The notes beneath the pieces were generated by a model that worked only from the letters and a program-made list of their open reading frames with translations, was not told where the DNA came from and did not search any database. A DNA stretch of 64,000 bases from Paenibacillus castaneae (GTDB taxonomy: Bacteria; Bacillota; Bacilli; Paenibacillales; Paenibacillaceae): the NCBI RefSeq assembly GCF_002884445.1, contig NZ_KZ614144.1, forward strand, positions 4,384,094-4,448,093. The letters are read 5' to 3'. The position numbers were made by a program, and so were the translations under genes. Every line of letters begins with the position of its first letter. The stretch's first letter is position 1. Below, piece by piece: positions 34,498 through 42,800 of this stretch.

Positions 34498-35154
34498 TTA
34501 ATCCTCAAGTCTATATCCAATTTTATAGATAGTTTTAATATGCTCTTGCATATCCAGTTTTTTTCGTAACGATTTAATATGCATGTCAACCGTTCTAGTT
34601 TCACCATAATAATCGCCACCCCACACCTTATCGATAAATTGTTCTCTTGACAATGCTATGTTTTTGTTTTTGAGCAGCATCACTAACAAATCATATTCCT
34701 TCGGAGTCAGTTCAATAGATTTACCATTTATCGTTGCTTCTCGTTTGTCCAGATCAACTTGCAAGTTTTGATACTGTATCATATGCTCTTCCTTGCCATA
34801 TCTTCTAAGGACAGATTCAATTCGAGCTAACAATTCAATCGCTTCGAAGGGCTTAACCATATAATCATCAGCCCCTAACTTAAGTCCGTTCACTTTATCA
34901 TAGACAGAGTTTTTGGCAGTTAGGAAAATGACAGGAATACCGTGAGGTTGAATTTTTTCCATCAGTGCAAATCCGTCAAGCTTAGGAATCATTACATCGA
35001 GAAGAATAAGATCAAACTTCTCCCGCTTTATTGCCTCTAGCGCTGCTAAACCGTCGTAAACCTCGATTGTTTCGTAATTCACCAGTTTAAGATTCATTCT
35101 TATAATTTTAGAGATATGAATATCGTCTTCCACGATCAATATTTTTTTCGGCAT
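34498..35154 (-). CDS. OmpR-family response regulator
   Basis: 218 residues. Receiver domain 1-115 with phospho-acceptor D53 (LILLDVMIPKLDG), acidic DD at 10-11, and K at VKPFEA; winged-helix DNA-binding domain about 125-215 (LTPKEYDLLVMLLKNKNIALSREQFIDKVWG, RTVDMHIKSLRKKL). It is the first gene of the RR-kinase-lipoprotein operon; the 140 bp before it should carry the promoter. Confidence 0.94.
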   Translation of the reverse strand: MPKKILIVEDDIHISKIIRMNLKLVNYETIEVYDGLAALEAIKREKFDLILLDVMIPKLDGFALMEKIQPHGIPVIFLTAKNSVYDKVNGLKLGADDYMVKPFEAIELLARIESVLRRYGKEEHMIQYQNLQVDLDKREATINGKSIELTPKEYDLLVMLLKNKNIALSREQFIDKVWGGDYYGETRTVDMHIKSLRKKLDMQEHIKTIYKIGYRLED

Positions 35155-35294
35155 TCCTTTTATCTCCTAGTTATTAATATCTCTTCTTTTAATGTACTGT
35201 AGCACCCACCTTTGCATTATACAACAGCGACGATTAATCTAATTATCTTTAATTTTATACTGACTGCTCTAGATTATAGGTACTATGAAAAGAA

Positions 35295-35324
35295 AAATCC
35301 ACAACCTCTTGCGGTTGTGGATTT
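35295..35324. terminator. Hairpin, terminator-like
   Basis: Perfect 12-bp stem AAATCCACAACC/GGTTGTGGATTT with a 6-nt loop; TTTTCTTTTC follows on the minus strand. It is the second, distal hairpin after the aldouronate SBP gene. Confidence 0.7.
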
Positions 35325-35352
35325 ACATGGTGGAAAAATTCCTACCTCGATA

Positions 35353-35390
35353 AAAGCCTAGAGGCTTGCATGCGCAAGCCTCTAGGCTTT
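35353..35390 (-). terminator. Terminator of the aldouronate operon
   Basis: Perfect 17-bp inverted repeat (arms 35353-35369 and 35374-35390), 24 nt past the stop of the SBP gene. A short T-rich run follows on both sides. Confidence 0.75.
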
Positions 35391-35413
35391 ATCAATCTTT
35401 TGCTCGTAGAATG

Positions 35414-37132
35414 CTATTTCAGCATTGTATCTTTACCGAAATATTTCTCCCATGCAGCTGCTCGCTCGTCGATAATCGCTTGACCGCCTGAACCGAGGTA
35501 ATCTTTCATGCCTGCGTCATATATAGCGTCAAATTTGTCAACAGATGCCACAACAGCCTTGTTCAAGAGCGTATCACGTTTCTCTTTAAGTGCTTGACCT
35601 TGCCCGTCTTCTGCCTTGATTTCACCCACATTGGCATTTTTGCCTACACGTCCGTCATGAGTTGTAATTTGATTTGCTATCTCAATATATTTTGAGTCAA
35701 CACCAGCATAACCGTTGGCAATTGATTTGACTGTCTTATCAGGATCGCCAAGGTTAAGACCATTACTTGTAATTGTGTAGTCGATGTTTGCTGGAGAGTT
35801 CATAATTTTTTCGCCTGTTGTTGCAATTGTCTTAAAGGAACCGTCAGGCAACTTTTCGTGAGTAACGCCTTCTTCTCCAAATTGCAAGAATACGCGATTT
35901 TCAAGCTTGGAAATCCAATTCACATAGAGCAGAGAAGCAATTGGTTCTTTGTTTGTAGCTGGGAAAAATATTTTACGGTCAACAGGACCTGATAAAAATT
36001 TCTTATAAACACCAGCATCGTTGGCAAATGGTTCAACAGCAATATAAGCTGCATCTGGGCCAACAAGCCGCTGAAGGCTTGCATGAATGCTGTCGTCACC
36101 GTTACGATATGGATAATCCCAGTTGTGTATAAATGCACCCACATAGCCCATTTTCATAAGATTATCTTCCGTTGTATCTCCGGCAGGATAAAGTGAGAAA
36201 TCTTTCCAAACCAGACCTTCGTTATACCACTTGTTCAACGTTTTTATGCCTTCTTTGTAATTCGGAAAAAGGAAATGTCGATCATCAAAGCCCTGTATGT
36301 AGATGTCCTTGTCTGTTAAATTATTAGGCACGAAGGATGAAGTCAAATGATCTGCACGCCAACCGATGTCAAAGCTCGTTGAAAAAGGAATCATCTTGTC
36401 AGCATCTTTTCCTAAAAGTGTAGAGGCGTTGTCTTTAAATGCTACGAGCATGCTTTCAAATTCTTGTAACGTTGTTGGCGCTTGGAGATTGAGCTTCTTT
36501 AACCAATCCTCGCGCACAAAGGTATTAATACGGTTAAGGACATTCAAACGAGTTTCCAATGCCCATAAGGTTCCTGTGCTAGGATCCTTGTCCCAATAGA
36601 TGTTTGCTTCGGTTAGATAATCCCACATGTCTGGCAGAATGTCTTTGTTTTCTTCGACAATGGGGCCTAAGTCAAGAACACCACCCATATTGGCGTACGT
36701 TTGAATTGTTGGATAAGAGTAGGTTAGACTGATATCCGGCGCTTGATTCCCTGCCAAAAGGTTGTTAATGACCTCGCCCTCTGTCCAACGTGGAACAGGA
36801 ACAAAAGTAACTTCTACATTGTGGTCACGAAGCATTCCGTCTTTGATATATTGTGTATAAAAGTTGTCCTCTGGTTTGGTTCCCCCGTCATTACCACGGT
36901 CATAAATCTCTACTGTAATCTTATGAGTCTCCTTGAATTTGAAATTGGAATCGAGACCTAGCTTTTCTAGTCTTGGATCGCTGCTGTCTTCAGCTGTATT
37001 AGATGTAGGTGCTGAAGAAGCTGATGGCGCTGGTGAAGCTGATGGTGCTGGTTTGTCGCTGGTACATCCTGAAAGTGCTAAAGCAAGAGTAGTACTAATC
37101 GCCAGAATGGATGCCGCTTTACGAAATCCCAT
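35414..37132 (-). CDS. LplA/YtcQ-type lipoprotein solute-binding protein, aldouronate importer
   Basis: 572 residues. Signal peptide with lipobox LSGC, an unusual Pro/Ala/Ser-rich tether (PSASPAPSASSAP), and an SBP of the large LplA class (KITVEIYDRGNDGGTKPEDNFYTQYIKDGMLRDHNVEVTFVPVPRW, GNQAPDISLTYSYPTIQTYANMGG, FVREDWLKKLNLQAPTTLQEFE). It is last in an operon with alpha-glucuronidase and the LplB/YtcP-type permeases, so it should bind aldouronates released from glucuronoxylan. GAGGGGG precedes the ATG. Confidence 0.92.
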   Translation of the reverse strand: MGFRKAASILAISTTLALALSGCTSDKPAPSASPAPSASSAPTSNTAEDSSDPRLEKLGLDSNFKFKETHKITVEIYDRGNDGGTKPEDNFYTQYIKDGMLRDHNVEVTFVPVPRWTEGEVINNLLAGNQAPDISLTYSYPTIQTYANMGGVLDLGPIVEENKDILPDMWDYLTEANIYWDKDPSTGTLWALETRLNVLNRINTFVREDWLKKLNLQAPTTLQEFESMLVAFKDNASTLLGKDADKMIPFSTSFDIGWRADHLTSSFVPNNLTDKDIYIQGFDDRHFLFPNYKEGIKTLNKWYNEGLVWKDFSLYPAGDTTEDNLMKMGYVGAFIHNWDYPYRNGDDSIHASLQRLVGPDAAYIAVEPFANDAGVYKKFLSGPVDRKIFFPATNKEPIASLLYVNWISKLENRVFLQFGEEGVTHEKLPDGSFKTIATTGEKIMNSPANIDYTITSNGLNLGDPDKTVKSIANGYAGVDSKYIEIANQITTHDGRVGKNANVGEIKAEDGQGQALKEKRDTLLNKAVVASVDKFDAIYDAGMKDYLGSGGQAIIDERAAAWEKYFGKDTMLK

Positions 37133-37213
37133 GTTTGTTCCCCCTCATTTTAATTACTATTTTGGATTGATTTATAAAAATTGACATAGTCAATTTCTAT
37201 CATGTGTTAAAGA

Positions 37214-38083
37214 TTAACCTTTTACCGCTCCAATTGTGACACCGGATATAAAGTATCTCTGCAGCCACGGATATATGAGCAAAATCGGTACAGTGGCAAA
37301 CATAACAGTTGCTGATTTAATCGTTTCAGACAGGCCTGGGCTTGAAAAGCCTTCCTGTGTAGCCACTTCAACACTGGTGATACTATTAAGTATGTTATAA
37401 AGCAGCAATTGTATAGGGAAGTAGGTTCTATCGGACATAAACATCAATGCATCAAAGTATCCGTTCCATCGACCTACCGCATAGAAAAGAGCCAGCGTTG
37501 CAAGCACAGGAGTGGAAAGGGGTAGATAGATGTTGGTGAGTACCCTAAGCGGTCCTGCTCCATCGAGTTCAGCGGATTCTTTAAGACTCTCAGGAATCCC
37601 ATAGAAGAAGCTGCGCATGATGATGACATAAAATACACTAATAGAGCCTGGCAGAATCAGTACTAACGGATGATTGAGCAAGTGCAGCTCTTTCAAAAGC
37701 AAATAGTTCGGGATTATGCCTGCACTAAAATACATCGTAAAGATGATAACTGCCATGATTAGCTTTTTCCCTTTTAGGTTGTCATATATAAGCGGGTATG
37801 CACACATAATCGTCATAAACATGGACCAAAGTGTGCAGATCACAGTTAGTATTGCTGTCCACAACAACGCCCATGTGTATTTGGAATCTCCAAGCACAAT
37901 CTTGTAAGCCTCGAAATTAAGTCCTTTAGGCAGAAGTAGAACTTCACTTTTAATCAAGGATTCCGCAGAGCTTAAGGATCGTGCCAATATATTCAAGACC
38001 GGCAGGAGACAGGCTAAAACACATAATAAACATAATATAGCGATAATCCAGTCTCCGATTCTAGTACTTTTTGATTTAATCAT
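37214..38083 (-). CDS. YtcP/LplC-type sugar ABC permease, aldouronate importer
   Basis: 289 residues, six membrane segments; EAA loop ESAELDGAGPLRVLTNIYLPLSTP and C-terminus PWLQRYFISGVTIGAVKG, which is the hallmark end of this subfamily. It forms the heterodimer with the LplB-type permease encoded at 38096-39025 (12 bp gap). TAGGAGG precedes the ATG. No ATPase gene is linked. Confidence 0.93.
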   Translation of the reverse strand: MIKSKSTRIGDWIIAILCLLCVLACLLPVLNILARSLSSAESLIKSEVLLLPKGLNFEAYKIVLGDSKYTWALLWTAILTVICTLWSMFMTIMCAYPLIYDNLKGKKLIMAVIIFTMYFSAGIIPNYLLLKELHLLNHPLVLILPGSISVFYVIIMRSFFYGIPESLKESAELDGAGPLRVLTNIYLPLSTPVLATLALFYAVGRWNGYFDALMFMSDRTYFPIQLLLYNILNSITSVEVATQEGFSSPGLSETIKSATVMFATVPILLIYPWLQRYFISGVTIGAVKG

Positions 38084-38095
38084 ATTAACAACCTC

Positions 38096-39025
38096 CTACC
38101 AGATACCGCGTTCGCCAGATTTTTTTGCCAGAGCGTTTGCTCCAAACAAAAATATGACGCCCACGACGGACTGAAATAAACCGACGGCAGTGGTGAGAGA
38201 AAATTGCAATCCACGAATACCGTTATTGTATACGAATATGGAAATAACGTCAGAAACTTCTGTGACAAGCGTATTTCTGAGCGCGTAAGGTCTCTCAAAA
38301 TCACTACCTAAAATGTGTCCTAGACTTAGAATCAGCAAAACAATAATCGTAGGACGAATTCCCGGCAGCGTAATATGCCAAATTTTTCGTAAACGACTCG
38401 CTCCATCCACCGCTGAAGCCTCGTACAGTTCTGGGTTGATTCCTGCAATGGCTGCTAGATAGATGATGGTATTCCAACCACAGCTTTGCCAAATGCCCAG
38501 AAAAATGTAGGTGACCACCCAATACGCAGGTTCATTCAGAAACGGAATTGATGCAAAGCCCATCTTGTTTATCATGATGTTGACAAGCCCATTAGTCGGT
38601 GCAAAAAGCTGAAGTGCCAAACCTGAAATGATAACCCATGATAAAAAGTGTGGCATGTACACAACCGTTTGGGTAAACTTCTTAAAACGTTTGAACGCGA
38701 GTTCATTTAAGAGAATGGCCAGAATAATAGGTGCAGGGAAGCCAAGCAGCAAGTCAAGAAAGTTAAGAAGAATGGTGTTTCTAAGTGCATAGAGAAAGTC
38801 ACGATTGGAAAAGGCCTTAATAAAATATTCGAACCCATGATTTGCTGCCCATCCCATCTCCCAGGGACTTTTTACAATGCTATAATTTTTAAATGCAATT
38901 TGAATGTAGCCCATCGGTATATAACGGAAAATGATAAAGAAGGCCAATGGGAGAAGCATCATTAAATAGAGTATCCAGTAACGTTTAATATAGCTGAGCG
39001 ATTTACTTTTATTTGTAATTTCCAT
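38096..39025 (-). CDS. LplB-type sugar ABC permease, aldouronate importer
   Basis: 309 residues, six membrane segments. Typical LplB features: YWILYLMMLLPLAFFIIFRYIPMGYIQIAFKNYS at the start, VYMPHFLSWVIISG, WNTIIYLAAIAGINPELYEASAVDGASRLRKIWHITLPGIRP (EAA loop) and the end NALAKKSGERGIW. It starts 13 bp after aguA with AAGGCGG as ribosome binding site, so aguA and the importer are one operon. Confidence 0.93.
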   Translation of the reverse strand: MEITNKSKSLSYIKRYWILYLMMLLPLAFFIIFRYIPMGYIQIAFKNYSIVKSPWEMGWAANHGFEYFIKAFSNRDFLYALRNTILLNFLDLLLGFPAPIILAILLNELAFKRFKKFTQTVVYMPHFLSWVIISGLALQLFAPTNGLVNIMINKMGFASIPFLNEPAYWVVTYIFLGIWQSCGWNTIIYLAAIAGINPELYEASAVDGASRLRKIWHITLPGIRPTIIVLLILSLGHILGSDFERPYALRNTLVTEVSDVISIFVYNNGIRGLQFSLTTAVGLFQSVVGVIFLFGANALAKKSGERGIW

Positions 39026-39037
39026 ATCTGTACCGCC

Positions 39038-40981
39038 TTACCTATAAATTTTCCTTCCCTTTTCATCGTCAATTCCTGTTTTGCGATAGAAGAACGTATT
39101 CACTTGATCTCGCCACTCGTGAGCATTGATTAGCTGAAGTTCAAGTCTCTCTTTCACCGAGTTATAGGTTTCCTGTGGAACCCGGTTCTCCAGAGTCTCC
39201 CAGGATTGTAACAATGCTTCCGCTTGCTGAGCACCCGCAAAGTGACTATCATATATGTACTGAAGCAAAGTTCGTCCGTCTTTCATCTTATAGTCGTACC
39301 GAACTCGATGGAAAAACAGCAATAATTCCTCTGGACAGCTTTCTATATGGTCGTACATCCTTTGTATTGACTCTGGATACTGAAGTGTATAACCCGTTCC
39401 TTTGGAAGTTCGATCGACTCCAATCGCATCAAAGCTTGCTCTGTGATAAGTCCCCCAATTTGAAAACTCATATCCGTCAACATTAGGTCCGTAGTGATTA
39501 CTTGGATTTACCATAAAGCCAATACCAAGAGGCGCTGTATAGCTCTCGTAAATCCCTCTTGATTTAAGCAGCATCTCTTCTATCGTTTGGCGTCCATGTT
39601 CATCTGTTTCAAACGTAATCCGAATCCACTCACTGATCAGCTCTTTAGCAGTAAGCTCCGGATTCCATGCCATTCTCCCAAAGGCGTACAGATTGCACTG
39701 TGCAAGGGTGTTGCCTGTCCAGTTCATGTTATTGCCTGTGTTTGTAACCGCTGTCATAGCAACGATTTCTTGACCAAACAAACATTTCAACTGTTTCCCT
39801 TTATCAACTTCAGTTGTCAAAATTTCTTCCCACTGAACAGCTAGGCTGAACAGGTCGATTTGCTGGCCTGTGTACTCCTGAGCAATTTGAAACTCAATGG
39901 CCTCGTTGGTTTTCTTAAGGCTTGAGAAAAGAGGCGAAACTGGCTCTCTCGTCTGAAAATCTACAGGACCATTTTTGATTTGAAGAATGACGTTTTGATC
40001 AAATGTGCCATCCAGTGGCTGAAAGTGCTTATAAGCTGCCATTGGGCGGTCGGTTTGCGTATCTCTCCAGTCTTGCTTACAGTTATATACGAAGCACCGC
40101 CAAAAGACCAACCCTCCATATGGAGCGACCGCTGCGGCAATCGTATTGGCACCGTCTGCCTGAGTTCGTCCAAAGGCCTCCGGGCCGCCTCTAAACTCTG
40201 AATCCGCTTTCACCACATAACCTAAGAAGTCCGGGATTTTATCGTATACAACCGCGGATTGAGCTTTCCAAAATTCCTTTACTCCCGCATCCAGCGGATC
40301 GGAGGTTGTAAGACCGCCGACGATCATAGGCGCATCAAAATGTACGGATACCAATAATCGGATGCCAAAAGGTCTAAACAGTGCAGCTAGTTCTGCCGTG
40401 TCAGAAAGCAACGGTTCAGCAATCAGACCAGCGCTTACTTTGTTCACGTTCACATTGTTAATGCAAATTCCGTTAATTCCGATAGAAGCCATCAGTCGGG
40501 CATAATTTTTAATTCTTTCTTCATCGTAGTCAAATTTATTATTAAGGAAGAAGAAAGAATTACCGGCATATCCGCGTTCAATGTGCCCATCCATGTTGTC
40601 CCAATGATTAATAATGCGATAGTCCACTTTGGGTGCAGAGCGTTCACGAATCTTTTCCATGCTCTCTCCAGTGGCAAGACGGTTTAGGAAGCGATAAACA
40701 CCATATAAGAGACCATTCTTACTGCCGCCTGCGATCTCGAATCCATTTTCCAGTGGGGTAAGTGAAAACTCCTCAGGCTCCAAGTCATCAACTTTTAATT
40801 GCAGCGTGTACTCAGCGCATTCTTGAATTTCTCCCCATAGGCGAATTAGACCTAGATGACATTCTTGATGGATAAAATCTAAATCGAAGCCTGCACTGAT
40901 TCGCAAAGCTTTAGGCTCTAGACTGGATTTTGGCTGCAGCCAAGCATTGTATTCGGAATATATACGTCCCGCGTGATCCAT
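39038..40981 (-). CDS. aguA: GH67 alpha-glucuronidase
   Basis: 647 residues, no signal peptide, so cytoplasmic. It removes (4-O-methyl)glucuronic acid from the non-reducing end of imported aldouronates. GH67 features in order: N-terminal hexosaminidase-like domain (GFEIAGGSKNGLLYGVYRFLNRL), the RIINHWDNMDGHIERGYAG stretch, NGICINNVNVN, VKADSEFRGGP with likely acid E262, DGTFDQNVILQIKNGPVDFQTREP with likely base pair D324 and E346, then helical C-terminal domain with YHRASFDAIGVDRT. It is slightly shorter than typical members (about 680). First gene of the operon, a cre-like site lying 22 bp upstream. Confidence 0.95.
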   Translation of the reverse strand: MDHAGRIYSEYNAWLQPKSSLEPKALRISAGFDLDFIHQECHLGLIRLWGEIQECAEYTLQLKVDDLEPEEFSLTPLENGFEIAGGSKNGLLYGVYRFLNRLATGESMEKIRERSAPKVDYRIINHWDNMDGHIERGYAGNSFFFLNNKFDYDEERIKNYARLMASIGINGICINNVNVNKVSAGLIAEPLLSDTAELAALFRPFGIRLLVSVHFDAPMIVGGLTTSDPLDAGVKEFWKAQSAVVYDKIPDFLGYVVKADSEFRGGPEAFGRTQADGANTIAAAVAPYGGLVFWRCFVYNCKQDWRDTQTDRPMAAYKHFQPLDGTFDQNVILQIKNGPVDFQTREPVSPLFSSLKKTNEAIEFQIAQEYTGQQIDLFSLAVQWEEILTTEVDKGKQLKCLFGQEIVAMTAVTNTGNNMNWTGNTLAQCNLYAFGRMAWNPELTAKELISEWIRITFETDEHGRQTIEEMLLKSRGIYESYTAPLGIGFMVNPSNHYGPNVDGYEFSNWGTYHRASFDAIGVDRTSKGTGYTLQYPESIQRMYDHIESCPEELLLFFHRVRYDYKMKDGRTLLQYIYDSHFAGAQQAEALLQSWETLENRVPQETYNSVKERLELQLINAHEWRDQVNTFFYRKTGIDDEKGRKIYR

Positions 40982-41002
40982 GAAGCACCTCTATTAAATA
41001 AA

Positions 41003-41016
41003 TTAAAGCGTTTTCA
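41003..41016. promoter_or_regulatory. cre-like CcpA site before aguA
   Basis: TTAAAGCGTTTTCA matches the consensus TGWAANCGNTNWCA except at the second base, and lies about 22-35 bp before the aguA start codon, where CcpA binding would block transcription or the early transcript. Confidence 0.55.
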
Positions 41017-41192
41017 TCAACTAAAAAATATAGGGTGTGAATTCAACATTTTATTCATATTAAGTTCATCGTGCAGCACCTATAAAGATAGCCAAAACAC
41101 TTTTGTTTCTTAATATAAAACTTAGCATTGAAGATACCTTTCGACAATAGTCTGAATATAGTTAACAATGCCTAATTAAAGATTATTTTTTT

Positions 41193-41220
41193 CAAAAAAA
41201 AGACTAGCATACGCTAGTCT
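41193..41220 (-). terminator. Terminator overlapping the AraC stop codon
   Basis: Perfect 8-bp stem AGACTAGC/GCTAGTCT with an ATAC loop, then eight U on the minus strand. The TAG stop of the AraC gene is inside the 5' arm. Confidence 0.9.
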
Positions 41221-42011
41221 GGTTGATTTCTGAGACATTGTGATGGCGAATATCCTTTGATCATTTTAAATTGCTTTCGAAAGTGCGACAGATCATTATA
41301 CCCGCAACGCTCCGCGGCTTCGCTTACGTTACATTCGCCATTTTGCAGCATGTCCTCTGCATGGTTAATTCTCGTTTGCGTCAAATATTGATTGACCAGT
41401 ATTCCCGTTTCATTTTTAAATAGTGCCCCAAAGTATACCGTATTGAGCCCTACCATATTTGCAATCTCTTTTACAGAAACATTGCTCGCGTAGTTTTCAG
41501 ATATATAGTTGATAGCCTTTTTCACCCGATAGTCGGTGCTCGTGTGGTCTTTTTTTAAGAGAATCAGCTCAAACAATCTGTGAATAATGACAAGCAGCAG
41601 ACCTCTGGTTTTTGTGTGATACCCGGTTTCCTTACGAACCCAGGCATTGGATAGCTCACGAAAGAGCCCGATGAGGTCGCTTTTAATCCCAATGTGCGTC
41701 AGCAAAGGAAGAGGAAGGTCGGCTAGTTGTCCGTTCATTTCATAGAGTTTGAAGTTAGCGGAGTACACGTTCATAAGGTCATCGACGATGCAGTGAGCCA
41801 TACGAATACTTCCACGTGGAATGCAAAGAAGATCACCGCGCTTCACCTCGTATTGTACTCCATTAATGATATAGATTCCTCTCCCTTCTAAGACATAAGT
41901 GATGTCACAAAATGAGATTTCATTTTTTGCGATTTCCCATGTTGGTGTGCACTTTCTATATATTAAGTAGCCGATATCAGGAACTAAGAAGTCGTTAATT
42001 TCCACTGACAA
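41214..42011 (-). CDS. AraC-family regulator, probable regulator of the aguA operon
   Basis: 265 residues. N-terminal cupin sensor (ITYVLEGRGIYIINGVQYEVKRGDLLCIPRGSIRMAHC, about 30-75) and C-terminal AraC helix-turn-helix pair (VKEIANMVGLNTVYFGALFKNETGILVNQYLTQTRINHAEDML and VSEAAERCGYNDLSHFRKQFKMIKGYSPSQC). It lies immediately upstream of aguA on the same strand, but a strong terminator separates them. In known aldouronate loci of paenibacilli a YesMN pair occupies this place; here a single AraC protein does. Confidence 0.92.
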   Translation of the reverse strand: MSVEINDFLVPDIGYLIYRKCTPTWEIAKNEISFCDITYVLEGRGIYIINGVQYEVKRGDLLCIPRGSIRMAHCIVDDLMNVYSANFKLYEMNGQLADLPLPLLTHIGIKSDLIGLFRELSNAWVRKETGYHTKTRGLLLVIIHRLFELILLKKDHTSTDYRVKKAINYISENYASNVSVKEIANMVGLNTVYFGALFKNETGILVNQYLTQTRINHAEDMLQNGECNVSEAAERCGYNDLSHFRKQFKMIKGYSPSQCLRNQPD

Positions 42012-42238
42012 ATTGATCTCCTCCCAAATAATGCCTTTAATTTAAACCCTATTACTATAGTTCAACCTTGTCAATAATAAATGTCGACGTTATGATTAGA
42101 TTAGAAAAAACTATCAATATATGAGGGACCTGAATCCGTGACGGATCTTTAATTCTTTATCAATAATGGTACCCTGATCGTTGAAATATGCCCTGTCGCA
42201 GTTAGCTTCTCATGAAGCAAGCAAACATAGACCACAAT
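42012..42238. other. Gene-free spacer
   Basis: Should carry the AraC promoter. A small inverted repeat (ATCCGT/ACGGAT, around 42135-42148) is the only structure seen apart from the terminator next to it. Confidence 0.4.
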
Positions 42239-42279
42239 AAAAAAATAGCAGTACAGGATTAGCCCCCTGTTCTGCTATT
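42239..42279 (-). terminator. Terminator of the Rieske-amidohydrolase operon
   Basis: Long stem AATAGCAG.ACAGG / CCTGT.CTGCTATT with one mismatch, followed by seven T on the minus strand. It lies about 95 bp past the Rieske stop. Confidence 0.85.
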
Positions 42280-42374
42280 AATATTTTCCTACATTCCTGT
42301 TCGAAGCGAGCATCTATTTCAGCGAGCTTAATGCTTTTGGGACAGCCTCTTCGGACCTTTTTGTATGGTGGATC

Positions 42375-42770
42375 CTAGAGGATCGAATCCCTGATCGCAC
42401 CGCTGCCAGTGATAGATTTGGTTATTAAAATTCCGATCTTACCATCCTCAATTTCAACCGTATACTTCCTTACTCTAATCTTCTCATTGAACAATGCTTT
42501 ACCTGTCTTCAAATCGAATTCCCAACCATGCCATGGGCATCGAATGATTTGACCAGCCTTCCCATACTCATAACTGTACACCTCGGAAGGAAGCGTCGTT
42601 CCAGATACAAGCCCAGCACACATCGGCGCTCCTTGATGTGGACAATAATTATGAATGGCATGATATTCGCCGTTCACGTGATAGATGCCTATCTCACGGC
42701 CATCTACTTGCACTAGGGAAAATCCACCCTCTGGAATATCCTCTTCCTTCAGCACATAGTGCACTGCCAT
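42375..42770 (-). CDS. Rieske [2Fe-2S] ferredoxin-like protein
   Basis: 131 residues, a stand-alone Rieske domain. The two cluster-binding motifs are CPHQGAPMC and CPWHGWEF, with Cys and His ligands present in each. The loop between them is longer than usual (LVSGTTLPSEVYSYEYGKAGQIIR). It would pass electrons to an oxygenase, or act as a small regulatory ferredoxin; no oxygenase or reductase gene is next to it. It follows the amidohydrolase gene by 30 bp, preceded by AAGGGAGG, and is last in the operon. Confidence 0.9.
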   Translation of the reverse strand: MAVHYVLKEEDIPEGGFSLVQVDGREIGIYHVNGEYHAIHNYCPHQGAPMCAGLVSGTTLPSEVYSYEYGKAGQIIRCPWHGWEFDLKTGKALFNEKIRVRKYTVEIEDGKIGILITKSITGSGAIRDSIL

Positions 42771-42800
42771 AGTGATCCTCCCTTACGCCCCAATCGAAAA

